64,000 bases of DNA, taken from positions 324,734 to 388,733 of the forward strand of contig ML977013.1 in the NCBI GenBank assembly GCA_010015675.1. Reading direction: 5' to 3'. Made by a program: the position numbers and the translations under genes. This document shows, piece after piece, positions 1-11,564 of this stretch (the stretch's first letter is position 1; every line of letters begins with the position of its first letter). Under the pieces are notes generated by a model that made no database searches, was not told the origin of the DNA, and worked only from the letters and a program-made list of their open reading frames with translations. This stretch comes from Byssothecium circinans. Its lineage: Eukaryota; Ascomycota; Dothideomycetes; Pleosporales; Massarinaceae.

Positions 1-219
1 GAGCTTGGCGACCTACTCGAGCCCAAACGACGCGCAATTGGCGCTGAGCTACTCGCAGCTCTTCAGTTAATACGATCATGGATAAGAGCTGGTTTCAAAA
101 CTCAACACGACAAGCGCGCCGAAGGCGAGGGCGAGGCTGAGGGCGGATGGGATGAGGATGATGATGAGGATATTGTACGCGACTACAATATAGAGGAGTG
201 GATTACCCACCCGCAATAA
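1..219 (+). CDS. 3' end of an unrecognised protein-coding gene (partial)
   Basis: Frame 1 is open from the first base to a TAA at 217-219, giving 72 residues of a C-terminus. It starts with a leucine-rich helical-looking stretch (LGDLLEPKRRAIGAELLAAL), then an acidic low-complexity segment rich in E, G and D (residues about 41-58) and ends ITHPQ. The missing 5' part lies left of the window. I do not recognise the family. The uninterrupted frame, the acidic composition typical of real fungal C-termini and the clean stop support coding, but with only 72 residues no function can be given. Confidence 0.5.
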   Translation, partial: ELGDLLEPKRRAIGAELLAALQLIRSWIRAGFKTQHDKRAEGEGEAEGGWDEDDDEDIVRDYNIEEWITHPQ

Positions 220-353
220 TCGTATACAGGTCGATCCCTTGGCATAAAACAGTGTCAATCTGCCCAATTTGCAATCCATCTGCAATCCATCTGGCCCAAA
301 ACACCAACAATCAATCCTCAATTCAATCTGCGCAGGCGTTACAACCAATCAAT

Positions 354-1046
354 TCAATTCACGACTCCAAGATTGATTAGACGGATTGTTGCGGAGTCTG
401 TGAGATCGAGCAATTCCTTGTGTTTCCTTATACGCTCTGGAAACCCAGTGAGATCGTATAGCATTTTTGGATTCTTAACAAATTTCGAGATATCGCAAAT
501 CTCCTCACTATCGTCGAATGTAATGTCTTTTGGCACGTTCTTGTCCATCCAGACGAGGAATTCATTGAAGGTCTTGGCAACTTTATAATTTCACTATGTC
601 AGTACCCGATTCCTCTCCGCATCGGATAAAGTATGTGGATATTTTGGAGACTTACCAAAATGGCTGACGCATTGCTGGCTATCATAAACAGAAGGTTCTT
701 GAAGTACTACCGCCAGGTGCGTACTTGACGAGTCAAGCGAAATTTGCTCAACTATGGCACCGGAATACTTCCGCAATGCCCATAGCCTGAATTGGGCGTT
801 TCTGAATGCTTCAGGATCCGGCTCCTGGCCACGGGAACCAGGATTATCGATCCCGATGACACCGTAGTCGATGTCACCCTGGTAGTGATCGTAGTCGTCT
901 AAGGTAGTGTCGGGCTTGAATGTGTGGACCTTGTCTTTCTTGTAGCCGATGATGAAGAAGAAAATAGGCTCTTTTGGGTCTTCCTTGTTGTATTTTTTCC
1001 ACCAGTTGTTCAACTGTCTGGTGACTGCTTCTATATCGCCGGACAT
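354..1046 (-). CDS. Hypothetical protein, two exons
   Basis: The model is complement(join(354..580,656..1046)), about 205 residues. The ATG is at 1046-1044. Exon 1 ends after one base of a codon at a GTAAGT donor (655-650); the 75-nt intron ends TATAAAG, and exon 2 continues in phase through AKTFNEFLVWMDKNV to a TGA at 356-354. The frames on either side are otherwise unconnected, so the phase match supports the splice. I recognise no family: the N-terminus is basic and Trp-rich (NNWWKKYN), the middle is acidic with DDYDHYQGDIDYG, and the C-terminus is helical and charged. There is no signal peptide or membrane segment. A good TATA box lies 165 bp upstream. The next minus-strand gene (1846-2690) has the same size, orientation and TATA type, but I cannot align the two proteins convincingly. 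Confidence 0.6.
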
Positions 1047-1845
1047 CTTCGATGATTACACGGACGTGGTGTGTGGAGAGTACTGGAGACGTCGGTGGGC
1101 GCTTGATGCGTTGAGAAGTTTTCAAATGGTCGTAGCGTACTGGAACAAGAAATAGGTTTACACAATGATGGTATGATGGAGAAGGAAGGAGACATGAATC
1201 TCTGCCGCGCTTTATATACCCATCTCTGACTCTTTCGATGCCGCATCAGTCACTGGCTCTTCTGTTGACTCAAAGGTCGTGACAAAAAGAAAATGACGCA
1301 GCTCCTTGAAGCCAGTAATTGCTTTAGATTTGCGTCATAGTTATGGAACAGCAGTCTATATTATCTTTGTAGCATCCTCTCATATACGGCTCTTTGAATA
1401 TTCCTAGTCAACTTTAATGTTGGACTGAACAGTACTTGACTGTTCTGGACGGTTCTGTACCGTTCCAACCTAGCGTCGGCTCCTGCCTATATAGTCGCTT
1501 CTCCTGAGCTTCACCGCTCCACACACAATTCATCACTTTCTCATCGCTTGCGCTCGGGTCTCTACTGTCCAACATTTAAGAACAAAAGTTCAATTTAATT
1601 ACTCATTCCAACGAGGGACAACTTGCAAGCTATCTACAAGGAAACTACATAAAATGAGTGTCACCAGCCTCTGGAAGCTGTAAAAGAAGCAAGTACTCTC
1701 GAAAACAAAAACATACCAAAGGAGTGACTGCAACCGGAAACCCTCTCTCAATGTCTTAAAATCCTCATGAAGACGCCAGAACTCAACTTCATGTATCTCC
1801 CATCCCTTTAATCACTCGTGACCCACAAGCCTCATGCGCAGGGCT
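1047..1845. other. Intergenic region between two minus-strand small genes
   Basis: This holds the promoter and 5' leader of the 354-1046 gene (TATA at 1211-1218) and the 3' flank of the next gene. Short imperfect repeats of the type GTTCTGGACGGTTCTGTACC lie near 1440-1470. I see no further gene. Confidence 0.5.
1211..1218 (-). promoter_or_regulatory. TATA box of the 354-1046 gene
   Basis: Read on the minus strand the site is TATATAAA, inside GGGTATATAAAGC, 165 bp upstream of the ATG. Clear TATA boxes are not universal in filamentous fungi and suggest a regulated or strongly expressed gene. Confidence 0.5.
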
Positions 1846-2690
1846 TCAGAGATCTTCACTCTCGAATCCTTCATCGTTGGCGTCTCGGAATGATAGTCGG
1901 CGTCTAGGAATGAGTCCGTCAGCAACGGCAGCGGCAGCGGCGGCAGTGGGATCAAATGCATCAGCAAGTGCTTGTGCTGCTGCCTGCTCCCTTCTGGCCT
2001 CAATATTGTCTGCCCGGATCGCCGGTATGTCAAATTTTATCGCCGGATTTGCGAGGTAGTGCCGGAAATAAAGCCAATCAAAGCCTTTGACTTTCATACC
2101 CCATCGTTGCGTACGATCCTCTTTAGCCGGCTCATCCTTCCATGCATCTTCGATAATTTGGTTCCAATAACGCATTACTACAGAAATCAGTGTCCACAAA
2201 GCTTCGAATTGTCCCAGCCTAGTTTGACTTACTGAACTCATGTCCGGTTCGTCTAGGATATTTGCCAATTAGGAAATCTGATGGATGATTTCCGTCCACC
2301 TCCGTCCAGTTCTCGATCATATTTCGTGGAGCTCTTTCAACCTTTCGCACCCTTTTCCTCCATGAACATGAGCATAATATTCCCTGGCAGATCTCGGCCT
2401 GCTATGAGGACTAGTCCATTGCGGGAATGGGGCTTGATTTATGGCATCACTCTGAGATCGTTGGCTTTAGGCGTTACCAACCAGTATCGTCGCCCGCTTC
2501 GGTCCACACCGTCGTCATCCGAATCAAAAGCGATAGGGTCGTGGTAAAGACTATGACGGTCCGCGTTAGGTTCCTCGGTATTGACGGTCTTCCACTTAAC
2601 CTCCTTCTCATTTAACCATTCCCCGATACATTCTGTCCAGGTTTCTTCAGAGCTTGTCTGAAACCGATCTTCCGGAGTCTCCGAGCTCAT
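1846..2690 (-). CDS. Hypothetical protein, three exons
   Basis: The model is complement(join(1846..2177,2233..2398,2478..2690)), 236 residues. Exon 1 (ATG at 2690) ends after RRYWL at a GTAACG donor. Exon 2 begins after GCAG at 2399 (a CCAG at 2384 also keeps frame) and encodes NMIENWTEVDGNHPSDFL, ending at a GTAAGT donor. The 55-nt second intron ends CTGTAG, and the split codon restores the frame into IMRYWNQIIEDAWKDE. The stop is TGA at 1848-1846. Three frames joining in phase is good evidence for a real gene. The protein is charged and Trp-rich, with an alanine-rich helix (positions about 185-215, AAAQALADAFDPTAAAAAAV) and an acidic C-terminus. No family, signal peptide or membrane segment is recognised. 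Confidence 0.6.
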
Positions 2691-2835
2691 TTTGATCTTG
2701 TAGAGTAGTCGTTGATGGTTTTGGTAGTCGAATATCGCACGGGAAGGTAGGTAATATGCAGGTGATCTGGGCTGTACAAAATATTCGTAGAAAGGGTGTA
2801 GAGGAAGGAGGAAGAAAGAAGGTTCTGGGACGCCC

Positions 2836-2842
2836 TTTTATA
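2836..2842 (-). promoter_or_regulatory. TATA box of the 1846-2690 gene
   Basis: The minus strand reads GGGGTATAAAAGGGCG, a consensus TATAAAA about 150 bp upstream of the ATG at 2690, at nearly the same distance as in the neighbouring 354-1046 gene. Confidence 0.5.
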
Positions 2843-3021
2843 CCCCAAATTGAGTCACCCCTGTCGACTCATCCCTTCCGTGAGCCATCGTACTGTCATC
2901 CATATGATGCGCATGCACATGACAGAGGACCTAGTACATTTATGGCAAGCCTACGCGCGAAATAGCATCGACGATTGAGTGTTAAATTGATGACTCTTCT
3001 CGACTGATATGTTGACGTGAG

Positions 3022-3240
3022 TCACTTCATAGAAATCATAGCGTTGAAATCTTCTTTGCTGACTTTCCAACTGGCGCTGCTGTCGATTTCGTTCTCTCGT
3101 GGATCTTTTTCCTCTACCTACTTCTTGATCACTTATTCTAGCCTCTCTTCGGCAGTATCGGTTTCGGGATTTGCGGTGGCCATCTCTGCTGAATGCTTGG
3201 TGTCATTTCGCTGTCCGGCTTTCGGGTTCAGAGTGCTAGT
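3022..3240 (-). pseudogene. Decayed reading frame with two in-frame stops
   Basis: One minus-strand frame reads as plausible protein (NPKAGQRNDTKHSAEMATAN, then EEKDPRENEIDSSASWKVSK and KEDFNAMISMK) up to a TGA at 3024-3022, but it is interrupted by a TAA and a TAG, both of which can be explained by C to T changes in CAA and CAG. The composition (charged, Asn/Ser/Lys-rich) fits the end of an intracellular protein. No family is recognised and no 5' end was found, so this is a relic or chance frame. Confidence 0.3.
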
Positions 3241-4596
3241 TCGTATGCTTTCATATAGTATTTTCGCGCTCAAAATAAGATGCAGACGACGGTGTTTCTG
3301 TGAAAAAGGATTACTATGACTCTTTGGTAGTTTAACTCATCTTCCATCTCTGTGTCAGTAAATCCACAGTCACGCGAATGACAAGTCAAAGTGCGCCGGA
3401 CACAGTTACCCATAGGGATCCATACTATACAATGACTGCTTAGTAACTGAAAACCCCCCCAACTTCGTGTCAAAAATATTAGGTCGCGAGGATGTCTTAC
3501 GAGAAGACTGAAGGCATAGTAGTCCAACAAGGTGCTTTACTCCACCTGAGCATTATGACTCCTTCGTGGCCTGACTCAATCTCCAGCTGTGTCGAACATG
3601 GTAAGTCACACGAATGACTGCATAGTATAAATAGCATCTCTAACGTAAAGGGCAAATCCATCAGTCGAACAGTGCGGTGTACGCTGCGATAGCGGGCCAA
3701 AGTAATTCGCACGCTGTGCTAGAAATGGGTACAATAGTACCTGCCACAAGATGGGTAGCTCTGCACACCGGATTCACAGTAGTGCGTACCGAGGTTGTGA
3801 TCCGCTCTATTGGGGTAATATGCGTATTGTGTCGTTTTTATACGTTCTACATGACGGGCCGACATGTATGCGCACCTCATTAATCGCGTGGCTCCGTTGA
3901 ACCACATGTGCATCGAAGCATCGACAGAACAACACAAAATTGCGCCACGCCTTCGCGCTTGACTGTACAAGTAGGTGTTACATGTACAACGTAAGCTGTG
4001 GTCAGAGCCTCGAATAAATGCAAGCTGAGGATGACTCCGAGGTCTGTACGACGCTACCCCACAAACCGTACTACGGTTACCGTTCAAGTCCACAACTCAT
4101 CGAATACAGACTCATGGAAAATTCCACCATGAGATACAACATCCGCCAGCTCTCTTACAAAATACATATACAACAATGACACTCCACAAAAGCCACAAAT
4201 AATCCCAACCCTCCACCAACTCCCTCCACCATACCCCTCGGCCCCGTTAAGACAAAAGGCAAGACCAACCTCAGTTCCACCCCGCAACACATACCCACAC
4301 GACGCATAGCCACACAAAGCAAATCAACAAATTGAAACAAACCAAATACACCAATACAAATATCCAAAAGATGTTATTGCTACGCAAAAACAATCCAAGC
4401 ATTAACCCTGTCCCAAGTGCATACATACATACATGCCCATCATGTTATTCATACCATCATCTCAGTCCCGCATCAAACCCTCTGCCCACGCTTTACAGAG
4501 CTCAGTGTACCCCATCCAAACACATCATATACACCAGCCATCCAAACAGCCAAACCTCTATATTTTTAGTGCAATTCTCCCCACAACCACCAAATT
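3241..4596. other. Gene-poor spacer before the Sip3-like gene
   Basis: Frames of 60-125 codons occur on both strands, but none has a recognisable domain or consistent exon structure. The right end (about 4390-4596) is the pyrimidine-rich 3' flank of the minus-strand gene ending at 4597. Nothing else can be supported. Confidence 0.4.
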
Positions 4597-7500
4597 CTAT
4601 ATCAAAGCACCCTTCCCCCCAACGCCCTCAAGCGCACTCCTACAATCCCTACAATACCCTTTAACCCACTCCTCCACCTCCTTCTTCCCCTCCCTCTTCC
4701 CCTCACCCAACAACGCGCCCACTCTCTCGCATTTTTGCGTCTCGTCGAGAAGCCAGTTTTCATACGCAGCCTCGACGACTTCTTTCTCGATGCGGTTGAC
4801 AACGCGCAGGGCGACGAGGAGGTCGTGGCGGTGCGAGCCCAGGTTTTGGCGCGTATGGTGGAGACGTCGGGATGAGTGTGTGGAGGATGATACTGGTGAT
4901 GAGGGGTCCGAGGTTGGGTTTGTGAGAAGGGAGGCGAAGGTTTGATGACTGTTGCCTGAGTTAGCTTTGTAAAAATGATATAGAAGGGGTGAGCATACCA
5001 CTTGTTCGAGACATCATCAATAGGTGATGGGAAGGCAATGGCTGTGTCGTTTACATGTAAGAAGCTTTCTTCGAGGTCGCGAAGGTAGATTGTTCGCGTC
5101 ATAGTAGGTGACGGCCCAACACCAAGCCGAGACATGTAATGTGCCGAGTTGCGTTCATTCCACCAGGTCCAAGAGTCGCGAGAAGTGTAGAAGAAGTTTG
5201 TGCCAACACTGGCTGCTAAGAACACAACGAGGAGCTTGTGAGCAGAGATGACGTTAGCCACGCCAGCAAAAGCAACGAGTATCCAACTCATCAGCGTGGA
5301 AAAGATGCTGACAATGATGCTGCCAATGAGCTGGGCGATGAAGTTCCCAGTCGTCTGAGGCCGTAACTTGAACTTGCGTGGTCGGTTCGGTGGCGGGATG
5401 TCTTGTGCGGCGAACTGCGCAGCCTGGGTCATGATCCCGACCTGTCCGAAGATACTGAGCACTTTGCCTATATTTCGGTTGTGTCCAAGCCGGGCGACTT
5501 GATCATTGACCATATCGAGCAGGTCCTGAGCCTCCAGTCCCATATCTTGCAAGCTTTGTCGCTCAATTAGCTTCTTGGCGAATCGCGGGTTTTGTGCCCA
5601 GTCAACCTTGCTGTAGATGGCCAATTTGCACCGCGCCTTGTGCACATGCGTGATGACAATCTTGGTGAGGAGAACGAAGCGATCGTGGCCAGGCAAATAC
5701 CAGGGCTTCTTTCTGTCTGCGACAACATAGCACAAGTGATCGTTTAGCACCTCGATGATCTGGTAGTCATTGATGACGACCGCCCCAGACTGTCCAGGCT
5801 GGGCAATCTCATACTCAATGTCTCGACGTTGTTTTCCTTGTTCGTTGGCTGTCCATGGGCCTTGAATAATCCGTTGTGCCCATCGTTCTCGGTAGAGCAT
5901 CTGGAAGACTGCACTCTTGTCACCAAATAAGATATGGAAGAGACCTTTGGCACTGATATCGTAGTCTTTCTCAACCGCTACTTCGGTCATGTCTTTGGGC
6001 GCAAATACCACTGGTTGTGAGGGTAGTTTGAATTTGGTGGCATTTTTCGTGTCTCCTCGTTGGGGACCAAAGAGATTACCGTCAATGCGGAGACTGGTCT
6101 TCAGGTCTCTGCCGCCATAGCCAGGATCCATCGGGGTGTAAAGCGAAACATCTTCCCATTCCGCCTCAGGCGAGTGATCAGCATCACTAGCTTCCAGCTT
6201 GATAAGTCTTTTGACCACTTCCTCCAGGTCATGCTCGCCGGTGGTGGCATTCCGGACAAGAAAGTTTAGTCGGCGCTGGAGAAGTTTCAACGGTTCCAAG
6301 AATGTTTTGATTGTGATACGAGTAGCACCATCTTCCCTTTTGCTAGTTTTGAAATGGAGGAAGAGGAAATCACAGTCTTTTCCGGGCGCAGCAGTAACCT
6401 CGTCGATGGAGGCCATACTAACACCTGTAATTAGTACAAGCCCAAGGTGATTGCTGTAGAAATAAATATCTTTAGCAGTAACATAGACGCGGCCTGGAAA
6501 TTCTTGTTGCTCGGTGGGGTTCCAGACGGCACGGAAGACGAGAACAAGTTTTTCAACTCGAGGAACCGTTGGAAAGAGTATCCGAAACTGTGCGTCCTGC
6601 ATGCGTAAAGCAAGAGGGTAGTAGTTGGGAAATTCTTCAGGTGATGCGCTTGATTTTGGAGTGATGGAACTTGCCGGCCCTCCAAGGCTCATAGTTTTGC
6701 GGTGCGCAGCGTTTGTGGGAGTGGCAGTGCCCGGGGAAGGATTGCCCGAAGATGCTTCACTGGCTTCGAAGGGGTCCAGAGTCGATGAACGAAGTATAGG
6801 GCTGATCGGATCAGTGGTGCTGCGGTCGCGCACTGTGGAGTCGTCTTCTCGAGCCAGACGGTTGACGTATCCCCAGTTCACGGAGCCCCAGAGATTTGCC
6901 ATCAATCCCCCAGGCATGTTACCGGACTTTCCGATGCCCAAGCCTCGCTCACCACTGACAGCCACAGCAGCTTTGCTGAGGTTGGTCGGAGCTGGAGGGT
7001 TCGCAAGTGTCGAAGGGGCCAGACTACTAAAAGGTAATGTCTGGCCCATGACAAGACGGGTATCGGGAAGACCTGGCGCAGGGGCTTGAATCTGACCGAC
7101 CTGTACAATGTTATGACTTGCGGAAGCGAGACTTGCAGAGATGAGGCTAGCGATGCCGCCAGAGGCCGAAGAAGGATTGCTTCCACTCAGCTGGGGCCCT
7201 ACTGTAGACTTTCGCGTCAAGTCAAGCTTCTCCATGATCCTCGCAGCATGATCTCGCCTGCTACCTTCACCTTCACGGTCGAGTGCCGTACTTCGCCGTG
7301 TCACATCGAAGCTGGGGCGGGTGGCTAAGCCGTCAGGCGCAGGGATGGCGAGCGTCTCTGCACGGTCGAGAGCACTGATGTCATCGCTAGGGTGGCCTGC
7401 GTGGCCGTCGGATGTCTTTGCGGCAAACTCTGGTGCGACAGGAGGACTGATAGAAAAGGCAGCATCGACAGAGCCAGGTGCACCTGCGTCTTTGGTGTCC

Positions 7501-8796
7501 TCGAGGGCTTTGCGTTTGGCGACTTCAAAGGAGGAGATCCATTCGGTCAAGTCATTCTGAGTATCAGCCTGGAGCAGAATGGTGGTGTCTTTCGTCTTGA
7601 CCTCGAAACAGAAGCGGCGCTCTTCTTGGAAAGCAGGGCGGATACCGCAGAGCAGGACCCCAATCTTCTCCGACTCCTCGACTGCGCCGGTTCGCGTGCC
7701 TTGCGTAAGCCATCCAAAGATGCCGTGCTTGACGAAGAACCATCTGCGGACCCAGTAAGTCCGCGCGGGCTTTCCGGTTATGGTACGCTGGAACAGCCAT
7801 CCCTGCTTTTCTGCCTTCTCACTGGCCGGATCGGGCTTCGCAGGGCTCGGGAGGTTGGCAGATGATGCGGCTTGGGTGGACAGGTAAGGCACAGTTGATG
7901 TAGAGTAGAAGTCGAGATCACGGGAAGGGCGCGCACTCTGTTCAGCACTGCTCTCGATCTGCTGCCGTGCCAGGTGGAGTTCCCGCTTGAAGACACGCTC
8001 ACCTTCCTCAATCTGCTTACTCCACCCACGTACGCGTTCTACATCATTGTTCCAAGCACCGAATGATTTGGGCGAAGTTTCTCGCGCCGTCTTCATGTCG
8101 CGCCATTGCTCGCCGATGATCTTGACAAGAATCTTGTCTAGCGTTACGCGCACTTGGGGCGCCAGCACGCAAAAGTCCATGCTCGCTTTGAGATATGCTT
8201 TTCTTGCCTCGTGTAACTGAAATGCATCCTCTCGTAGTGATGACGGCTCCTTGGTCTTGACCTGCCCCGCATAGCGCGCAATGGCTCCGTCAAAGGCGCG
8301 CTGTGTGTTGTCCAGGTTCCTGCGCGCATCCTTCAACATGCGTAGGTCATTGTGTATAAAGGCACGTAGAGGGTCGCAGACATTGGCCTCGGCCTTCTTC
8401 ATGCCCCGTAGTGTGCTGTTCCAGAACTCGCGTGCTCCTTCGCCGAATCGCTTCAACGCCAAGACCGTGTAGTCATGGTCGAGAACAGCTTCGGATATCT
8501 GCAGCGGCGGATGCGAGGCCTGGACGTAGCTGTCTACCAACGCCTGAAGGGCATTCATCTCGGTCGCCAGCTTCGACACGGCGCGAACATATCCATCCAG
8601 CCATCGTTCTATGAGGTCAATCTGGTCGCCAAAGTGTACGGCGGTTGCGCGAAACGTGGGCGAGTCGAGCGCGGCTTCTTTGATCACGACGGGGCTGTAC
8701 AATATGAGTAAGGGAGGATAATATATTGTGAAAGGGAAAAGAGGCATACATCAGCGCCAGCGGTCTCTCCACAGGCTCCAGCGTGGCCTCGGCCAT
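4597..8796 (-). CDS. Sip3/Lam-type lipid-transfer protein (BAR, PH, GRAM-like and VASt domains)
   Basis: The model is complement(join(4597..4948,4999..8694,8750..8796)), 1364 residues. Exon 1 encodes MAEATLEPVERPLAL; the 55-nt first intron (GTATGC...TACAG) and a 50-nt last intron (GTATGC...CAACAG) both keep phase. Domains in order: an N-terminal BAR/coiled region (about 20-280), a PH domain (about 312-415, starting KQGWLFQRTI), a Ser/Pro/Ala-rich linker, a GRAM-like domain (about 705-830, FPTVPRVEKLVLVFRAVW), a VASt/START-like domain (about 925-1095, around HILFGDKSAVFQMLYRERW) and hydrophobic segments near 1140-1200 that anchor it in the ER. This order matches yeast Ysp1/Sip3 (Lam1/Lam3), proteins of ER contact sites that move sterols. 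It is divergent from KRI1 across 319 bp. Which of the two yeast paralogues it matches is not clear. Confidence 0.9.
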
Positions 8797-9115
8797 GTTG
8801 TTGGCGATGTTATCGGGGACGGGAGGGTAGGACGTGGGTATCGTATGTGGGAAAGGAGAAAGGAAATGTATACATTGAAGCTATATTATATGATGGCAGC
8901 GAAAACGGCCCGTTTGCAAGGTGTCGCGATTGCTGTCACCCTCGAAGAAGCTGTAAAGAGACTGATCTGGTGTAGGCCGCGCCGCGCCGACGTCGACGTC
9001 AGATCGTCGGCCGGGGATTCTGTTTCTCCGCCTCCGCCCGAAATCTTGGCGCGACATAATTTTCTTGTACGTCGAGAAACTACAACCTCCCTTACACGTC
9101 ATACTTTTCGACACA
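8797..9115. promoter_or_regulatory. Bidirectional promoter between the Sip3-like gene and KRI1
   Basis: The two start codons (8796 minus, 9116 plus) are 319 bp apart and point away from each other, so both promoters and 5' leaders must lie here. A GC-rich block with CGACGTCGACGT occurs near 8988-8999. No TATA box is evident, as expected for housekeeping genes. Confidence 0.5.
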
Positions 9116-11107
9116 ATGGCGCGATCAAAGGCAGACAAGTCCAAGAAGGGTGTCAAGCGTGAGCTCTCAGACGATTCCACCCCCCTCGAAGAACCCAAAG
9201 CGCACCCCGCGAAGAAGACGAAGCTTCTCGACGACAGCGACGACGAGGTAGATGAAGACGACGGCGACGTGTCGCTAAAGGTCAACGAGGAGTATGCGCG
9301 ACGATTCGAGTACAACAAAAAGCGTGAAGAGAAACACAGACGTATGCAACCCCCTTCTCGCAGGTGGCGCCCACTAACAGTTGCAGTGGAGGAAAAGTAC
9401 GGCAGGTCAAATGGGCTGGATGATCAGGAGGACTCGGATGACTCCGAAGCCGGAGTTGAGGAGGACGATGGCGGCGAATTTGCGACCGAAGCCCTCGACC
9501 AAGAAATATCCGCGACCCTCCAGGCCCTGCGCTCAAAAGACCCCCGCATATACGATACCAACGTGAAGTTCTTCCAAGAAGAGGACGATGATGCAGAGCC
9601 GAGCACGAATGGAGGGCCGAAACAAGAATCCATGACGCTCAAGCAATACCACACAAAGAATCTGTTGGAGGGCAAGTTTGGCGACGAGGAAGAGGAGGCA
9701 CCTCGCAAGACATACGCGCAGGAACAGGAAGAGGCACGGCAAAATCTAGTCAAAGAGACGCACGCTACAGGGGAAGAGGATGAGGAAGAGGATGACTTTC
9801 TAGTCGCAAAGTCAAGGACTGAGCCAGCTCTCCAAAAGGAGCGCGTCAAGATCACGACAGCAGACATTGAGAATGCCGACAAGGACCCCGAAAACTTCCT
9901 CTCCAACTACCTGGCGTCGCGCGCCTGGGTTCCGAAGGGTGACTCGCGCTTCCAACCACTAGAGTCCGACGATGAAGACGAGGAAGCTGCAGCCGAAGAG
10001 TGGGAGCACAGCTACAACATGTATTTCGAGGATACCACTGGCGCAAACGAGAAGCTTGTTACCTACGCTCGTGATGTGATCGCGAAGACTACCGTCCGCC
10101 GCGATGGACAGAGCAGTCGACAGAAGGCTCGCGAGGCTGCCAGAGCGAAACGGGAGGCAGAGAGGAAACAGCGAGAAGATGACCTTGCTCGCCTGCGAAA
10201 GCTCAAGGTTGAAGAGATGGAGCAAAAGGTCAACAAGATCCGCGAAACTGGAGGCTTGAAGGGTCGAGATTTCAATGTCGCCGATTGGAAGGATGTGCTG
10301 GAGGCTGATTGGTCGGGCGATCAGTGGGACCAGGAGATGAAGAAGCGATTCGGCGAGTCCTACTACAACGACAACGCCGAGGAAGACAGCGAAGAAGACG
10401 AAGTTGGAGGCAACAAGAAGCGGAAGAAGCCCAAGAAGCCGAAGTTTGACGACGATATCGACATCAAGGACCTCATTCCCGACTTCAAAGATGACGAAGA
10501 AGAACGTCCAGACTTCACACTCTCATCAGACGAGGAAGACGCCGAAGCCGCGGCAGAAGATGAGCCAGACTTGAACAGCAATTCAAGGGAGTCGTCTAAA
10601 AAGCGAAAACAGGAGCGTGCCGAAGCCAAGAGCGCAGCCCGCCGCGATCGCCGTCTGATCGAGAACCTCGTCGAGGACAGCATCAAATATGAAAAATCCT
10701 TGGCAGCCACTACCTCCAAAGCCCCTACTCGTTTCCGCTACCGTGAGACTTCCCCTACCACTTTCGGCATGACAGCGCGGGATATCCTTCTCGCAAGCGA
10801 CAAGCAACTCAACGAATTCGCGGGCTTGAAGAAACTGGCTACGTTTCGCGACCCTGTCAAGAAGAAGAAGGACAAGAAGCAACTGAGCAAGAAGGCGCGG
10901 TTACGGCAATGGCGGCAAGAGACTTTTGGAGATGCGGAGGGTCCGAAGGGCGGCTTTGAGACTTTGCTTGGTGAGGATGTTGGTGGAGACGTGCGGATGG
11001 CGGATGCTAAGAGTGGTGCTGTGGATGAGGGCAATATCAAAGAAGGAGGGAGCAAGAAGAGGAAGCGTAAGGGGAAGGGCAAGGGAAAGGATAAAGTGGA
11101 AGCATGA
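9116..11107 (+). CDS. KRI1: KRI1-like ribosome biogenesis protein
   Basis: The model is join(9116..9341,9387..11107), 648 residues. The 45-nt intron (GTATGC...TTGCAG) splits a Leu codon and restores the family motif EKHRLEEKYG. The protein is very charged: Lys-rich N-terminus, long acidic tracts (around 40-60, 90-120, 200-215, 440-450), coiled basic helices (about 320-370) and a Lys-rich C-terminus. The conserved C-terminal Kri1 region is present (RDILLASDKQLNEFAGLKKL, then RDPVKKKKDKKQLSKKARLR). In yeast Kri1 works in the nucleolus with Krr1 in 40S subunit assembly. Length and order agree with the family. A longer in-frame start at 9065 exists, but the ATG at 9116 gives the conserved N-terminus. 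Confidence 0.92.
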   Translation: MARSKADKSKKGVKRELSDDSTPLEEPKAHPAKKTKLLDDSDDEVDEDDGDVSLKVNEEYARRFEYNKKREEKHRRMQPPSRRWRPLTVAVEEKYGRSNGLDDQEDSDDSEAGVEEDDGGEFATEALDQEISATLQALRSKDPRIYDTNVKFFQEEDDDAEPSTNGGPKQESMTLKQYHTKNLLEGKFGDEEEEAPRKTYAQEQEEARQNLVKETHATGEEDEEEDDFLVAKSRTEPALQKERVKITTADIENADKDPENFLSNYLASRAWVPKGDSRFQPLESDDEDEEAAAEEWEHSYNMYFEDTTGANEKLVTYARDVIAKTTVRRDGQSSRQKAREAARAKREAERKQREDDLARLRKLKVEEMEQKVNKIRETGGLKGRDFNVADWKDVLEADWSGDQWDQEMKKRFGESYYNDNAEEDSEEDEVGGNKKRKKPKKPKFDDDIDIKDLIPDFKDDEEERPDFTLSSDEEDAEAAAEDEPDLNSNSRESSKKRKQERAEAKSAARRDRRLIENLVEDSIKYEKSLAATTSKAPTRFRYRETSPTTFGMTARDILLASDKQLNEFAGLKKLATFRDPVKKKKDKKQLSKKARLRQWRQETFGDAEGPKGGFETLLGEDVGGDVRMADAKSGAVDEGNIKEGGSKKRKRKGKGKGKDKVEA

Positions 11108-11564
11108 TTTAATACAGCTGCACAGGCGAAGTTGCCATGTAGTTGTTCTTGAGTCTCATGAACGCAATACCATCTTCAATCTGTACTCCATACACGCGTT
11201 ATGTGAGGGCCTGACGCTGAGAGTGTATGCCAAAAATAATTAATACCAACCCTAGATGCCCAACCAAGTTATCGAAACTTGAACTCGCCCAATGGCGTAC
11301 ATAGCGAATCCTGTAGGCCGACGCTACGCTGTATAACTATGTGTTATGCATGTATTCCTCTTGCGTCTTGTATTGATATTAGATAAAGGACGTCAAGGTT
11401 TAACATGCTGGGGGTCAAGTCTACTCTGCAAAACTAGCTATAATGCGAAGTATGCGAAGTATTTCTCTAAACCCTAAAGAGAGAGCAGCCAGTCCTGTAT
11501 TTGAAAGCTGGAAATAGCCACACCTTAGTCATCAACTCTCGGAACATTTCCGTCTCTAATCCAG
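11108..11564. other. Spacer between KRI1 and the mitochondrial carrier
   Basis: It contains the KRI1 3' flank and the upstream region of the carrier. A short duplicated motif ATGCGAAGTATGCGAAGTAT lies near 11442-11461. No gene is visible. Confidence 0.4.

Noticed and set aside
4602..8747. Uninterrupted 1381-codon frame taken as the whole Sip3-like protein
   Set aside because: Its first 18 residues lie in an intron and its last 116 or so are out of frame with the conserved C-terminus; phase-correct introns at both ends give better termini.
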